A stretch of 64,000 nucleotides of DNA from Siphonodentalium dalli (GCA_032622095.1 CP136065.1:152525577-152589576), one strand, 5' to 3'. Numbered from the stretch's first letter, positions 23,541-34,415 are shown. The notes: a model not told the origin generated them from the letters alone. A program made the numbers and translations.

Positions 23541-23640
23541 GTGCTTCGCGCGCGACTGTATCTTAAGCATATGTGCATATTTATAAGCCAACAATTGGAA
23601 TCCCAACAGAGAAGATTGGCGTGGGTCCCTTGTGCGATCT
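23541..23640 (+). ncRNA. U6 snRNA-like relic (pseudogene)
   Basis: The stretch AATTGGAATCCCAACAGAGA continuing AGATTGGCGTGGGTCCCTTG follows the order of U6 snRNA blocks: AAATTGGAA, the ACAGAGA box with GATTAGC, then TGGCCCC. Upstream GTGCTTCGCGCGC resembles the U6 5' stem, but about 20 extra bases separate it from the core. The 3' half of U6 is not recognisable. There is no T-run terminator at the right place, so this would be a dead copy. The match is by eye and may be chance. Confidence 0.35.
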
Positions 23641-24276
23641 GGCCATCGAAAACTATTTAGACATCTCAAGACACGTAATACCCAATAACTTAATATACAG
23701 AATAGATACATCTATTGCCTGAGTGACTAATATTTATATTTGTTACAATGGGGTCAAATAGTTGCGAAGCCAGCACCACAATTCTTTCCCTCCATAGTAA
23801 ATCTTAAAACAACTTCTAAAGAATTATTAATTTACCTTATATTTGGTATGGAGCATCCTTGGTTTACTGGAGTTCAGATTTGTTAACATCACGTCACCAA
23901 GTTAATTACTTGCGAAGCCACAGCCATAACTATTTCCGTCCATAGTAATTCTCAAAACAACTTCTTAAGAACAATTGACCAGGTCAGTCGCACAATTATT
24001 GGAAGAGCCACGGTCAATCATTTTTTTTAAACCAAATGTTTCATTTAAATTATTGCTTTATTTAACCAAAAAAATTAAATTAAATGAGAAAATTAACTTT
24101 TACTACTTGCTAAATTTTATCTTTTAATTATTTCATTTAAATTTTAGTATTTACAGTATACTAAGTCCAAGTCTTTATAATCTGTTGAGTGATCCCACAG
24201 TCGTTTACTTGCTTTGTTAGTAATAATTTGAAGGATTACTTGTTTAAACGCAATTGTTATAAAAATATTTTATGTA

Positions 24277-24378
24277 TTTTTTATTTATATGTAATACTAT
24301 AATCTTGGTGGCGTTACCATTTCTATTATTTTCTATTTATATGTAATACTATAATCTTGGTGGCGTTACCATTTCTGA
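24277..24378. repeat. ~52-bp tandem duplication
   Basis: TATTTATATGTAATACTATA followed by ATCTTGGTGGCGTTACCATT occurs twice in a row without visible change (AATCTTGG at 24,301 and 24,353). It lies at the right edge of the 3.26-kb insertion. Confidence 0.85.
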
Positions 24379-25123
24379 CTATGGTTTTCTTGTAGTGTGT
24401 GTGTATCGGTTTGTGCGAGTTAATGCGGTAGTATAGCACTATAAAAATGTTCGGCTCATGAGAACACATGCTGGAACCGGGATAAGCCGTATCGCTGACG
24501 CCCATTTCATTTGGTCTGACGCCAATAAAGAGGGCGGATATATACGAAATGCTTAGTATATAAACGTCGGATGGTTACTGTTACACAATAACGTGAATAT
24601 ATTTCCAGCTATATATGTTATAATTTATAGTTATTTAGTTTTATTTCATAAAAGTTGGGATACAATTGTTTTAAATCAGGAAGTATTCTATTAAGGATAA
24701 AGACAAAACCAGGTATGCATATTTATATTTAGTTAATTGTCCTTACTTCCAGAATTCTTGTTCAATCATAGTTTTGACAAAATATGCTTGAAACCACTGT
24801 TACAATCTTATTTGGGGGGGGGGTGTTGTGGTACTAACTTATAAATACATACGATTATGGAGAACTGACCTCTTTCACCCACAAAGCTAAATCCATTAAT
24901 AAGTTTCTATCAGCTTGGGTTAATGTGGCCACACCGAATTTTAATCCCCAAGACTCCAGCTCACTCTGAAGAGTTAGGGTTTGAATAGTCTTCAGAGTGA
25001 GAGCCACGTTGAATAAGTTTTGTCAGTTTCTCTTATTCAACTGTCTTTTGCGAATAATCTTGGTAGTGCCCATGGAGGCCAGCACGCCCCACCTGCGCAT
25101 TTACGGTAACGTTGTTATATTTT

Positions 25124-25560
25124 TTAAATAATGTCTGAGACGTTTAATCTCGTAACAGGCTTTACGCACGTATGGGGAGCGGTCTTAGGAAATGCAGTAA
25201 ATCCGGAATTATAAGTAGAAGGCACCTTGTCATATCGCCTTTTGCTACCCTCGGGTCCTGCTTGTTTGACATTTCTTTTCTCGGTAGTACTAGGTAGTGC
25301 GTTATAAGTAGAAGGCAAGGGATCAATAGTAGAATGAAAGCTGTTGGAAGTTGATGGCAAGCTTTCACTAGTAGTAGATATCCGTCGGAAGTTGCTGGTA
25401 AGCTTTCACTAGAAGTAGAAGGCACGGTAAATCCAGATGTAGATGGCAAGCTGTCCGAAGTTGCTGCAGTAGTAATAGGGCTGTTGCTAGTAAAATTAAT
25501 GGCACTAACTCCGCTACTAGAAATAGAAGGTACTACAGATGTGTTGGAATGTGGCAGGAA
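25124..25560 (-). pseudogene. Ser/Thr-rich ORF relic of the Polinton-like element
   Basis: On the minus strand two overlapping frames (25,449 down to 25,162 and 25,360 down to 25,124) together encode a Ser/Thr/Pro-rich stretch with repeated SLPSTS- and LPSTY-like pentapeptides. A basic patch EGSKRRYDK and SGFTAFPKTAPHTCVKP follow. One frameshift near 25,380 separates the halves. At the DNA level the phrase AGTAGAAGGCA recurs every 20-60 bases. The composition suggests a disordered linker or spacer; I do not recognise a family. It could be the N-terminal part of a deleted Polinton gene. Confidence 0.4.
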
Positions 25561-25681
25561 GATCAGAAGAATCCTCGTCGCTTATTACTATACATACGGA
25601 TACCTCCATAGTGCGGGTACTAGAAGGTTATGAATTGTGATTATATACAGTGAAGAGAGGAAGGAGGTACAATGCAAAACA

Positions 25682-25980
25682 ATGTTGGCACAGACCTATA
25701 AGTCTAACACCTAGATAATTGCGAAGTGCGATGGAAATATTACCAGGCAACAGCTGTGGAGGGCTTATGTATGCTCCGGTCTATTTTAGTCTTAATTATC
25801 ATTGTGTATGTATGCGAGCTAATATATTGTAGAGTGAGGCGCGATGCCAAAAAATGTTGGCAGGGACCAATAAGTCGAGCACCCAGATAATTGCCAGGAA
25901 ATACTACCAGGTAACCGGCGTATGCATGCTCTGGTCTATTTTAGTCTCAATTATCCTTGTGCATGTATGTCTGGAGCCAA
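25682..25980. repeat. Diverged tandem duplication (~170-bp period)
   Basis: AATGTTGGCA(C/G)(A/G)GACC.ATAAGTC, TAGATAATTGC/CAGATAATTGCC, TACCAGG(C/T)AAC and GGTCTATTTTAGTCT occur at 25,682-25,815 and again at 25,850-25,980. A hydrophobic peptide in the second copy (MLWSILVSIILVHVC) looks like a membrane helix, but it has no supported gene context. Confidence 0.6.
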
Positions 25981-26224
25981 TATATATATATATTGTAGAC
26001 GGTTTAGTCTACTTTCCTATGCAGGTAAACTCACTGTACAGAGTTTGGAAAATCTGACGACAGAAATACGAGCTTTGGTGTCAACAGGTGGAATTTCTAA
26101 ACGGAAATAACACAATGGTATGTATAATTTAAAAAAATAAAAAAATAAGTTTGTTTTTAAAAAATAAAAAGGTTTTTCAAATATATATTTTTTTTTTTCA
26201 AAACACTTTTTTCCTCAACAATAT

Positions 26225-26408
26225 AGTCATGTGATATATAGAGGATCTACAACGAGTCCCCAGTTTATAGCGGAATTTACAAAACGAGTCCAGTAAATTA
26301 GGTCTGGACCGAGCCTTTGGCGAGGTCTAAACCTAATTTACTGGACGAGTTTTGTAATTTCCGCTATAAACTGGGGACGAGTTGTAGATTCTATTTATTA
26401 CATGATCC
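26225..26408. repeat. ~184-bp palindrome with a short loop
   Basis: The arms TCTACAACGAGTCCCCAGTT... ATAGCGGAATTTACAAAACG... AGTCCAGTAAATTAGGT are repeated in reverse order and complement to 26,408 (CTGGGGACGAGTTGTAGA). The outermost 20 bases on each side (TCATGTGATATATAGA against its diverged complement) also pair. The loop holds GGACCGAGCCTTTGGCGAGGTC. As RNA or single-stranded DNA this would form one hairpin of about 80 bp. It may be a MITE or a structural signal of the host element. Confidence 0.8.
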
Positions 26409-26985
26409 AAAACATCGACAAAACATACTTAAATCAACAAATGGGACACGAAACTAACATCGGCTTCTATAAGACATGCGATGACGTTTCACGTAACTAT
26501 TCGCTGTTTGCCGCGTAAAGAAATAGTTCTAGATAAATAAAGACTCTTTGGCACATATATTGGCATATATTTAATGATATAATTTTTCAAACTCTTCATT
26601 CATAATAGTTTGTTGGAAAAATATTGGAAGCTATAGTATTTTGAGACGTAGCTTATGGAATGTTAACAGACCACAAACCTGAAGTCAAAGGCCAGCTGGC
26701 ACTATTTCCTGTTATTAAATGAACGTTTAATATCACAATTTATAGAATGGGTTTATTGAATGGAATAAGGGTAGAATCATGTAATAAATCAAATTGCTCG
26801 TCTCGACGCATCGACTACAATGCAGTAATTTTTAAATTTTTATCAAAATTATATGTATATATTTTGAAATATTTAAAGAAATGTTATAACACTATTTCCA
26901 AATGCAAAACGTTGGGGTTATATTACTGCCCTATATCAAATTGGTTTTTAGTTTTTTTTTTCTTACTCTCTTTATTCCCTTTTAG

Positions 26986-28235
26986 GAAATCAACCGCGAC
27001 AATGTACCATCACCACTATCATCTTCCATTGTATCAAATACAAAGAGATATCAAGAAAAATGCCCAAAGTGCGACTATATTTGCCAATCAAGTGTCGACA
27101 AGCTTAATCATGAAGATTTACATAGGATATTGGATAATATCTGCCAAGCGTATTCCGTGAGTATTATCTTTGTATGTATAGTTTTATTCATTATACCTAA
27201 ATAAATTTTCTAATTATAGGGGAAACAAATTCTGTGGAATTCAATTATTTATTTACTTCTATTTAAAGGTTACTCCCAGTGAATTCGCCTGCAGTCAGTG
27301 CCCCAAGGCATACAAACAAAAGAAACACCTTTGTGAGCATGTGCGTGCGAAGCACCAAGACATCGGATATCCGTGCTCAGGTTGCGGCAAGATATTCAAA
27401 TACAGGAGCGCAAAATCCAGACATGGGAATTTAATTATCGCAGCAACAGAAATAGACACGAGAAAAAATGTCAAGGAGACTACTACGTATGTGAAGTCTG
27501 TCAGTGGAGGTGTTCTACAGCGGGGCGTCTCCGTCTGCACCAGTTAACGCACGAACGAGCTCAGAGAAGAGAGAACACAGACCCGTCTTATTCACAAGAT
27601 GGACACAAAAAAAAGAGGACGGATCAGTCGCATTCTCAAGGTGGTCAAAAAAGGAAGAAGACAGACCAGTCTGTGACGGAATGTGGTAAACCCGATAAAT
27701 CAGGAGGATGTCCTTCAATATACCGATCCAATGATTGTGACGAAAGATTCGAAAACTGTCACAGACTATCTACATAAAATGAAGGAGCATTTCAAGACGG
27801 GATCCGGTCTACAGGAAATGCCATCGGGAGACGATCGACCACCTTGGGAAGAAGATGGCGGTAGGATAGACAGTGACCTTCGGGAGGTGTACGAAGCCAA
27901 TACTCCCTTAATTTTACGTCCCAACCAGAGGGGTAAAATAAAAAACGTGTATAATTTTCCAGTAACCAACGATGTTACAATCGATAAAATGATGAGTTAC
28001 ATCACGGCAATCTACAAAGAGAAGAAGCACGCATTTCGGATGCATATCATGTTCGGTATTATACTCCGAAACCGAGAGAACGGTTGGTATCGTTACAACG
28101 CCCCGTACAGTAACGAGACCTTTCTCGATCAACCAGCATATATTTCGAAAAGAGGCGACCTTGAAAAACTCAGGAAACAACTGGAAGAAACAGATATCGC
28201 GGCGAAGTTACTGAGAATAAGGCCGAACACAAAAT
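26986..28235 (+). pseudogene. Broken two-exon C2H2 zinc-finger gene joined to a Polinton-type conserved domain
   Basis: Exon 1 (26,986-27,156) follows acceptor TTCCCTTTTAG and ends at donor TCC|GTGAGT. It encodes one C2H2 finger starting CPKCDYICQSSVDKL. After a 112-bp phase-0 intron, exon 2 starts at 27,269 (acceptor TTCTATTTAAAG) with CSQCPKAYKQKKHLCEHVRAKH, then CSGCGKIFKYRSAKSRH. A ~70-bp deletion near 27,429 shifts the frame. A later finger (CEVCQWRCSTAGRLRL) and a polar Lys/Gln-rich linker follow in the second frame. Another 1-base shift near 27,773 breaks a last finger. The final part (to 28,231) contains EVYEANTPLIL, VYNFPVTNDVTIDKM, AFRMHIMFGIIL and RPNTKW, phrases I associate with the N-terminal region of large zinc-finger/DNA-polymerase-B-type proteins of invertebrate mobile elements. 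That link is from memory and not certain. No polymerase motifs remain. Confidence 0.6.
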
Positions 28236-28483
28236 GGGTAGTTGTCTCCTTGACATTTTTTTTCGTGTCTATTTCTGTTGCTGCGATCATTAAATTCTCT
28301 GCAGCAGTGGGAACATGAGTAAGAGATATTATCTTGAGACGAGCGGTGTTCGCCTCTGCACGTCTTCTCATGTCTGGATTTTGCGCTCCTGTATTTGAAT
28401 ATCTTGCCGCATCCTGAGTACGGATATCTGATGTCTTGGTTCTTCGCACGCGCATGCTCACAAAGGTGTTTCCTTTGTTTGTA
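28236..28483 (-). pseudogene. Inverted partial copy of the zinc-finger exon
   Basis: On the minus strand this repeats the plus-strand segment 27,310-27,486 at about 90% identity: KQRKHLCEHARAK, then KIFKYRSAKSRHEKTC, then a finger CSHCCREFNDRSNRNRHEKKC. It keeps the ~70 bases deleted from the plus copy, so it preserves two fingers where the plus copy has a fused remnant. Its right edge (28,484) is exactly the inner edge of the right TIR. Exon and TIR were thus joined in a fold-back or template-switch event. Confidence 0.75.
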
Positions 28484-29023
28484 GGTCAGTTCTCCATAAT
28501 CGTATGTATTTATAAGTTAGTAGCACAACACCCCCCACCAAATAAGATTGTAACAGTGGTTTCAAGCATATTTTGTCAAAACTATGATTGAACAAGAATT
28601 CTGGAAGTAAGGACAATTAACTAAATATAAATATGCATACCTGGTTTTGTCTTTATCCTTAATAGAATAATTCCTGATTTAAAACAATTGTATCTCAACT
28701 TTTATGAAATAAAACTAAATAACTATAAATTATAACATATATAGCTGGAAATATATTCACGTTATTGTGTAACAATAACCATCCGACGTTTATATACTAA
28801 GCATTTCGTATATATCCGCCCTCTTTATTGGCGTCAGACAAAACGAAACGGGCGTCAGCGATACGGCTTATCCCGGTTCCAGCATTTGTTCTCGTGAGCC
28901 GAACATTTTTATAGTCCTATACTATCGCATTAACTCGCACAAACCGATACACACACACACTATAAACGAAAATGATTTACTCAAAATAGAAACGTCAGCC
29001 AATTAACGGATACCTCGCGTTTT

Positions 29024-29058
<35 letters not shown>

Positions 29059-29321
29059 ACTAATTAACAATTATTTACCAGGTGCTGTAGTACAAACCTA
29101 CGGCAGTCATCGTTCAGTTATACCCTACCCCATCAAAACATTGGCTTCGTGCCCACCGAGTTAATTGCTTTACCTCGTATTTCGTCCCGTTGCCACCCCG
29201 AATAAAGACCGCGCGTGGTGCCGAACATCTCGCTGGTCTGCCGAACAGTCTGCCGAACGCCTCGCTGGTCCGCCGAACAGTCTTTTGGGGTCTCAAAAGA
29301 GTTTACTATACTACTCACCCG

Positions 29322-29694
29322 CGTCGGTTCTTTAATGATGTTTTGTAAAGTCCATTTTGTTATAATAGATTGAAGTTTTCCTGAATTTTTCATTAGATCA
29401 CAGTTTAGATCACCCACTAGTACTATAGATTGGTTGACGGAAAGAGCCTTTTCAATTGAAAGGTCATGGTCTTCCCAATAAGAATCACGGCATTCTCTGT
29501 CGGATCGATATGTGACTCAAAGGAGGATCTTCTTCACTGTTCCAATTTCAAACCATAAAATTTCGTCATCAAAACCAAGTTCTGGAAGGGACTGAAAAAT
29601 TATGCTGTTATTGAAGTAGACTGCTAGTCCACTCCCGTATTCATTTCTATCAAGTCGTACTGGATCCTGGAAGTTTGGTAGCGCAATTTTACCA
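29322..29694 (-). pseudogene. Old LINE, piece 2: middle of the APE endonuclease
   Basis: Reading leftwards from 29,694: NGKIALPNFQDPVRLDRNEY, GSGLAVYFNNSI, DDEILWFEIGT, then after a break MGDLNCDLMKNSGK (the GDxN catalytic block) and NIIKEPTRVS at 29,322. The order is that of a LINE endonuclease. At least one frameshift/stop lies between 29,510 and 29,420. On the left the Polinton-like element interrupts; on the right the Academ-like palindrome does. Both junctions are in frame once the duplications are allowed for. Confidence 0.82.
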
Positions 29695-31248
29695 TTATAG
29701 TGTAGTGACTTAGCGACCAAATTTTGTCATATTGGAACGGACTGGCCAAAAGTGCCATTTTTTTATATTATGTCAAGTTAGGTGTGCTCTTTCAGAAAGT
29801 GAACTAGAAACAGGTTTCTGATCAATATTAACCCTTGTTTCCAGTATAAATCCAAGATGGCGGCCAAATTCAATCATTATTTAACCATGACGTTCCAACT
29901 GGTATACAATTTAAGGCACATGCATAATAAAGGCGTCATTCCATCCGGCATTGTCATATTTTGAAGATATTAGCAATCCAGGCTGACCAAATTTGAAAAT
30001 TATCACTTTTTGGACCAAAAGCATGAAATTTTGTCATAAAATCATTCTCGTTTCAATTATTTCGGAATAATAAACAGACAATTTCTCAAAACTGTTTCAG
30101 TGCAGATCAAAGGTTAAGAACTTAAAAATTTCAGAAATGTATGCTGCAAACAAAATATACAACATCTAGGGCAAAATCCTAACCATATTTTAGACATTTT
30201 GGATTATGTTACCCCTCACCCCAAAATTCATGAAATTTAGTTTTTGTGATAAACATCCGATATAACATGGATGAGAATCTATAAAGGACACTATATCGAT
30301 CACATTTCTAAATACTGTAATTGCAATTACATACAAAATGACCAAAGTTGAAATTTACAAACTTTTTCGACTAAAATATGCAATTTGGTAAGTAAATCCT
30401 CGTCATTTCAAATATTTTGGTCCAATAAATGGTCAATTACACATAGGATGTTTGCGATAGTTCAAAATGTTTGGTCTTAAATCTTTTGGACATATATACT
30501 GAAAGCAATGAATACATTTTCAGTGGTTAATATGTAACAACGTTTCAGAAAATTTGGTTTATGTTTCCCCTCACCCCAAAAATCACGAAAATGTGACTTG
30601 GTTGTAAAGATTCAATAAATCTTTGGTTAAATCTTATAAAGTGAGTTTGGCGATGACAATTAGTCATATATTGTTGTGTAACAATCTCATTGACAGTATA
30701 TTGTTTAAATTTACAATTGTATGCCTAATAACAGCTATATTTTATGGTAAAATAACCATAATTTAAACTATTTTCAACCAATATATGGGCAATTTCTCAA
30801 ACATTTCCCAAGATCGTATACCACATGCGGCCTTGAAAGTTTCGAAAATGACTGTCGAATACAGCACATTTAAAGGTGTATACATGTCATGTCTTGGTGA
30901 AATAGAATAAAAATCTAAAAATCTATTATACCATAAATAATTTGAAGGTGTTGACTTATATAATCTACAAATGTAGCATACAAGAGGGGGTATATATAGA
31001 CATGTAGTTCAAATCACTTTAATTTGTCTATCAATAATACACATAACATAAAGATGGTCTATCTTTGTATATACTCTGTTCTTAAATTCACGTTATGTTG
31101 TACCTGTATAACTATACTGTGCACAGTCTGATCATACCAGCGGATATATATCAACTCATAGATTGTCATGTTATAATCACCGGTGACCATGTTGATACAT
31201 TGAACAAATATTTTAGGCATTCTTAATATCACAATTACAACTGCATAA

Positions 31249-32346
31249 CTATGTGCATGGTAAATCATCTATTGCACATTTGCACCTGTTACAAGTTTGG
31301 GATTTGCAACAACACTTGATGAGTTCTGAACACACAGCTGCAGCTTCTTGTAATGTAGTCCACAACGGTTTACATCCATGATCTTCAACTGTCCATTCCC
31401 AGTCATGCGGGTCATGTATTGGAATTGTTATGTCATGACAAGTGTACCACAATCCTGCCTGGTATATGGCTCATTTCATATGCTGTACTAGGGCCCCTTT
31501 TGATCGACAAGTTTTGGAGAATTCTCTGCATATGCCTCGTTATCAGCAACTTTTGACAACCTTTATTATAATTAATGGTAATGAAACGTTCGAGTTCTTT
31601 GAAAATATATAAGGACGAGTCTAGTTGAATAAAAGGTTGATTCGCCTATAGAAGAAATGTACATGTATCTGCGATAATGGGATAATATTTCCTTGCTATC
31701 CAGAAACTTTTTCTGCCCTTTATATGGAAGAACAAAGTGGTATCAAAACCAGATATCGAATGCAAATTTGGTAGTGATAACAATTGTCATCGCCCAGAGC
31801 GGAAAATGTGCTGTTGTCATGGTACAATGTTTTAGTTTTGCCTGTTCCTAGAGAAACACATGTATCACCACCACTGTTAGCATCCGTAAACTTTGAAAAC
31901 AGACCGATGACCATTACCAGGACATCTGTGTCAACAATCCGAACACGGATGGTCGTCAGCCCACAAGAAAGCGCATGGATAATGTGCGGCACAATTCTAA
32001 TATCAGCTTCCTCCTGACAACAGTTTCTCAAGATTTACTAGGAAGAATTTGCTATTTTGAGAGTTGACGAACATTCTGTCACGTTTAACACTTTATCATC
32101 ATGTTCTGACGCATTACTTGTCAGGAATACAAAAAGTTCAAGCTTATTGTCAGAATGACGGAGGAAGTCGTTCCATTTTTTTGGAATCTTAGTTTGGCCA
32201 CCAACTATTCGTCCAAGACCTATACCATGATTCTCATTAGTGCTGCCTTTTGTGCTGTCTTCAAAATACCTATCCCACACAACACACATGACATTAACAC
32301 TTCTTAGTTTGTAGAGTAGAAACTTCATTGGTGACTGTGTAATCAT
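31249..32346 (-). pseudogene. Broken XPG-nuclease-like / CXC-zinc-finger transposase (minus copy)
   Basis: Read leftwards, three blocks are in family order. Block 1 (32,346-32,038): MKFLLYKLRSVNVMCVVWDRYFED, GIGLGRIVGGQTKIPKKWNDF, LRHSDNKLELFVFL. Block 2 (32,031-31,720): QEEADIRIVPHIIHALSCG then RIVDTDVLVMVIGLF and SLGTGKTKTLYH. The EEAD-x-RI and VDTDV pair resembles the acidic EAEA and D-x-D motifs of FEN1/XPG nucleases. Block 3 (31,452-31,249): DWEWTVEDHGCKPLWTTL, QEAAAVCSELIKCCCK, CNRCKCAIDDLPC, a tesmin/TSO1-like CXC cluster. This block order is familiar from large uncharacterised transposon proteins of corals, molluscs and fish. Stops and frameshifts between blocks make it dead. The N-terminal part is missing. 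Confidence 0.7.
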
Positions 32347-32599
32347 TAAAAGTACATGTAGATCATATCGCAGGCACTATTATATGCACAAGAACGCCTC
32401 CATCAAATATCTTGCACATACTTCCAATATTTTATTTCTTGTAATAGTGTGTTCGAACAACATTTGGGCAGTTCAAAAACCCGAAAATCGCTTCTCCGCT
32501 ATACCAAGCGTTCAAGTGCAGGAACAGGAGAACATCAAATTGAAAGGCAATGGAGGGTTGATAGGTTTAACAGAGAGCTCATCAACAATAACGAGATGG

Positions 32600-33185
32600 C
32601 TAGAACTCCCCGAACCAGACGTGTTTTTCTCTCATGAGAGTCGGCTATTTCCCCCGCCTTATCAACGGGAGGTAAATTCAAGGGGACACAATCTGATTTG
32701 CTGGGATGTATCCGGGAAGCAATTGGAGATATATCGGACCCACCTGAAAATGTTCAGTGCAATATATTTGATGGAGGCGTTCTTGTGGATATGATTGTAC
32801 CTGCGATATAGTATCTACTTTTAATGATTACGCCCAGTCACTAATGAAGTTTCTATTCTACAGACTAAGAAGTGTTACTGTCATATATATGTGGTGTGGG
32901 ACATATGAAACGAGCTGCCTACCAGGTAGGATTGTGGTACACTTGTCATGCCAAGCTGCAGCTGTGTGTTCAGAACTCATTAAGTGTTCTTGCAAATCAC
33001 AAACTTGTAACAGATGCAAATGTGCAAATGCTGATTTACCATACACAGAGTTATGTAGATGTAATTGTGTGCTTAAAATATTTGTTCAATGTATAAACAC
33101 AGGCAGTGGTGATTATAACATGACAATCTATGAGTTGCTATCTATCGGCTGGTATTATCAGTCTGTGAACATTATAGTAAAATAA
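32600..33185 (+). pseudogene. Broken, internally deleted transposase copy (plus arm)
   Basis: Plus-strand relic of the same protein: SDLLGCIREAIGDISDPPEN, IFDGGVLVDMIVPAI, then after a shift MKFLFYRLRSVTVIYM. It then jumps straight to the CXC block (CQAAAVCSELIKCSCKSQTC, NRCKCANADLPYTELCRCNC). The nuclease block present in the minus copy has been deleted here. It adds N-terminal sequence that the minus copy lacks. Together the two arms show one parental element. Confidence 0.65.
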
Positions 33186-34088
33186 CATAACAAACATAAA
33201 ATTAAGAACACAGTATAAACAAAGATAGGCCATCTTTATGTGTATTATTGATTGACAATTTAAAGTTGTGACCTGAAATGCATATCTATATATACACCCC
33301 TCTTGAATGCTAGATTACATAAGTCAATGATATTGGGTCAAATATATCCATTAATGGTATTATAGATTCTTTTATTTTTATTTTATTTCACCAAAACATT
33401 ACATGTATATACCCTTATATGTGTTGTATATCTATTCGATGTTCATTTTCGAAACTTTTAAGACCGCATATTGTATATTATTGCATATTGCCATTCTATT
33501 GGTTGAACATATTTGAAATGATCAAATAAATAGTTATTAGGCATACAATTGTTAATTTCAACAGTATACTGACAATGAGATTGTTACATTATAATATATG
33601 ACGAATTGGGATCGACAAACTCACTTTATAAGATTTAACCAAAGATTTATTGAATCCTTACAACAAGTCAGATTTTCGTGATTTTTGGGGTGAGGGGTAA
33701 CATAAACCAAGTTTTCTGAAACGTTGTTACATATTAAACATACAATGTATTCATCGTTTTCAGTATATATGGCCAAAACATATAAGACCGAACATTGTGA
33801 ACTATCGCAAATATCCTATGAGTAAATGACCATTTATTGGACCAAAATATTTTAAATGAAGAGGATTTTCTTACAAAATTGCATATGTTTTGTCGAAAAA
33901 GAAGTTATATTTCAACTTTGGTCATTGTGTATGTAATTGCCATTGCAGTATTTAGAAATGTGATCAAATAGTGTCCTTTATAGATTCTCATCCATGTTCT
34001 ATCGGATGTTTATCACAAAAACAATATTTCATGATTTTTGGGGTAAGGGGTAACATAATCCAAAATTTCTAAAATACGGTTAAGAATG

Positions 34089-34415
34089 TGTCCTAGATAT
34101 TGTATGTTTTGATTAGAGTATACATGTCCAAAAATACTAAGATCTTAACCTTTGATCTACACTGAAACATTTTTGAGAAATTGGCTGTTTATTATTCCGA
34201 AATAATTGAAACGAGAATGATTATATGACAAAATTGCATATGTGTCTAGGACAAAATGTGTCCTAGATATTGTATGTTTTGATTAGAGTATACATGTCCA
34301 AAAATACTAAGATCTTAACCTTTGATCTACACTGAAACATTTTTGAGAAATTGGCTGTTTATTATTCCGAAATAATTGAAACGAGAATGATTATATGACA
34401 AAATTGCATATTTTT
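34089..34415. repeat. 170-bp tandem duplication in the right arm
   Basis: TGTCCTAGATATTGTATGTT and the following ~150 bases (through CGAGAATGATTATATGACAA) are repeated immediately, apparently without change. The left arm has a single copy, so the duplication happened in this arm after the palindrome formed and is recent. Confidence 0.88.

Larger units (their letters stand above)
21121..24382. mobile_element. 3.26-kb insertion splitting the left TIR of the Polinton-like element
   Basis: The left TIR reads up to TTCGTTTAT at 21,120 and resumes with TTTTCTTGTAGTGTGTG near 24,383, while the right TIR is continuous across this point. The insert therefore entered after the Polinton-like element formed. 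Its edges read TTACGCCAC... and ...GTGGCGTTA, a possible short inverted end, but the exact border and target duplication are unclear. It has no coding. It carries repeated stretches with CGGT..AAC.CC and (C)n, three palindromic MITEs, a U6-like stretch and a ~52-bp tandem duplication. Confidence 0.6.
20809..29315. mobile_element. Internally deleted Polinton/Maverick-like element
   Basis: Flanked by 6-bp duplications CACCCG (20,803-20,808 and 29,316-29,321), with ends AGTAGTATAGTAAA...TTTACTATACTACT, that is 5'-AG...CT-3'. These are the published hallmarks of Polintons, together with long TIRs. Removing the element and one CACCCG joins the LINE endonuclease in frame (KEPTRVS|PTTHTL). The right TIR is 28,484-29,315 (832 bp). 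The left TIR is the same sequence split by a 3.26-kb insertion (20,809-21,120 and 24,383-24,871). The TIRs carry a (GA)n tract and TGTGTGTGTAT. Without the insertion the element is about 5.25 kb, against 15-20 kb for intact Polintons, so most genes are gone. Remaining coding relics are a zinc-finger gene, its inverted partial copy and a Ser/Thr-rich ORF. I saw no integrase, capsid or packaging ATPase. Confidence 0.78.

Noticed and set aside
23508-23711. Minus-strand 67-aa ORF with the phrase DRTRDPRQSSLLG
   Set aside because: It overlaps the U6-like stretch on the other strand, has no splice or start context, and looks like a chance frame in a repeat.
24394-28961. A separate inner transposon with TGTGTGTGTATCGG ends
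   Set aside because: First read as an independent element, but its flanks show no duplication. The right side is continuous with the outer TIR, so it is the inner part of one long TIR whose left copy is split by an insertion.
20804-29320. 4-bp duplication ACCC with GAG ends for the Polinton-like element
   Set aside because: The alignment can be shifted to give 6 identical bases (CACCCG) and AG...CT ends, which is the longer and family-consistent solution.
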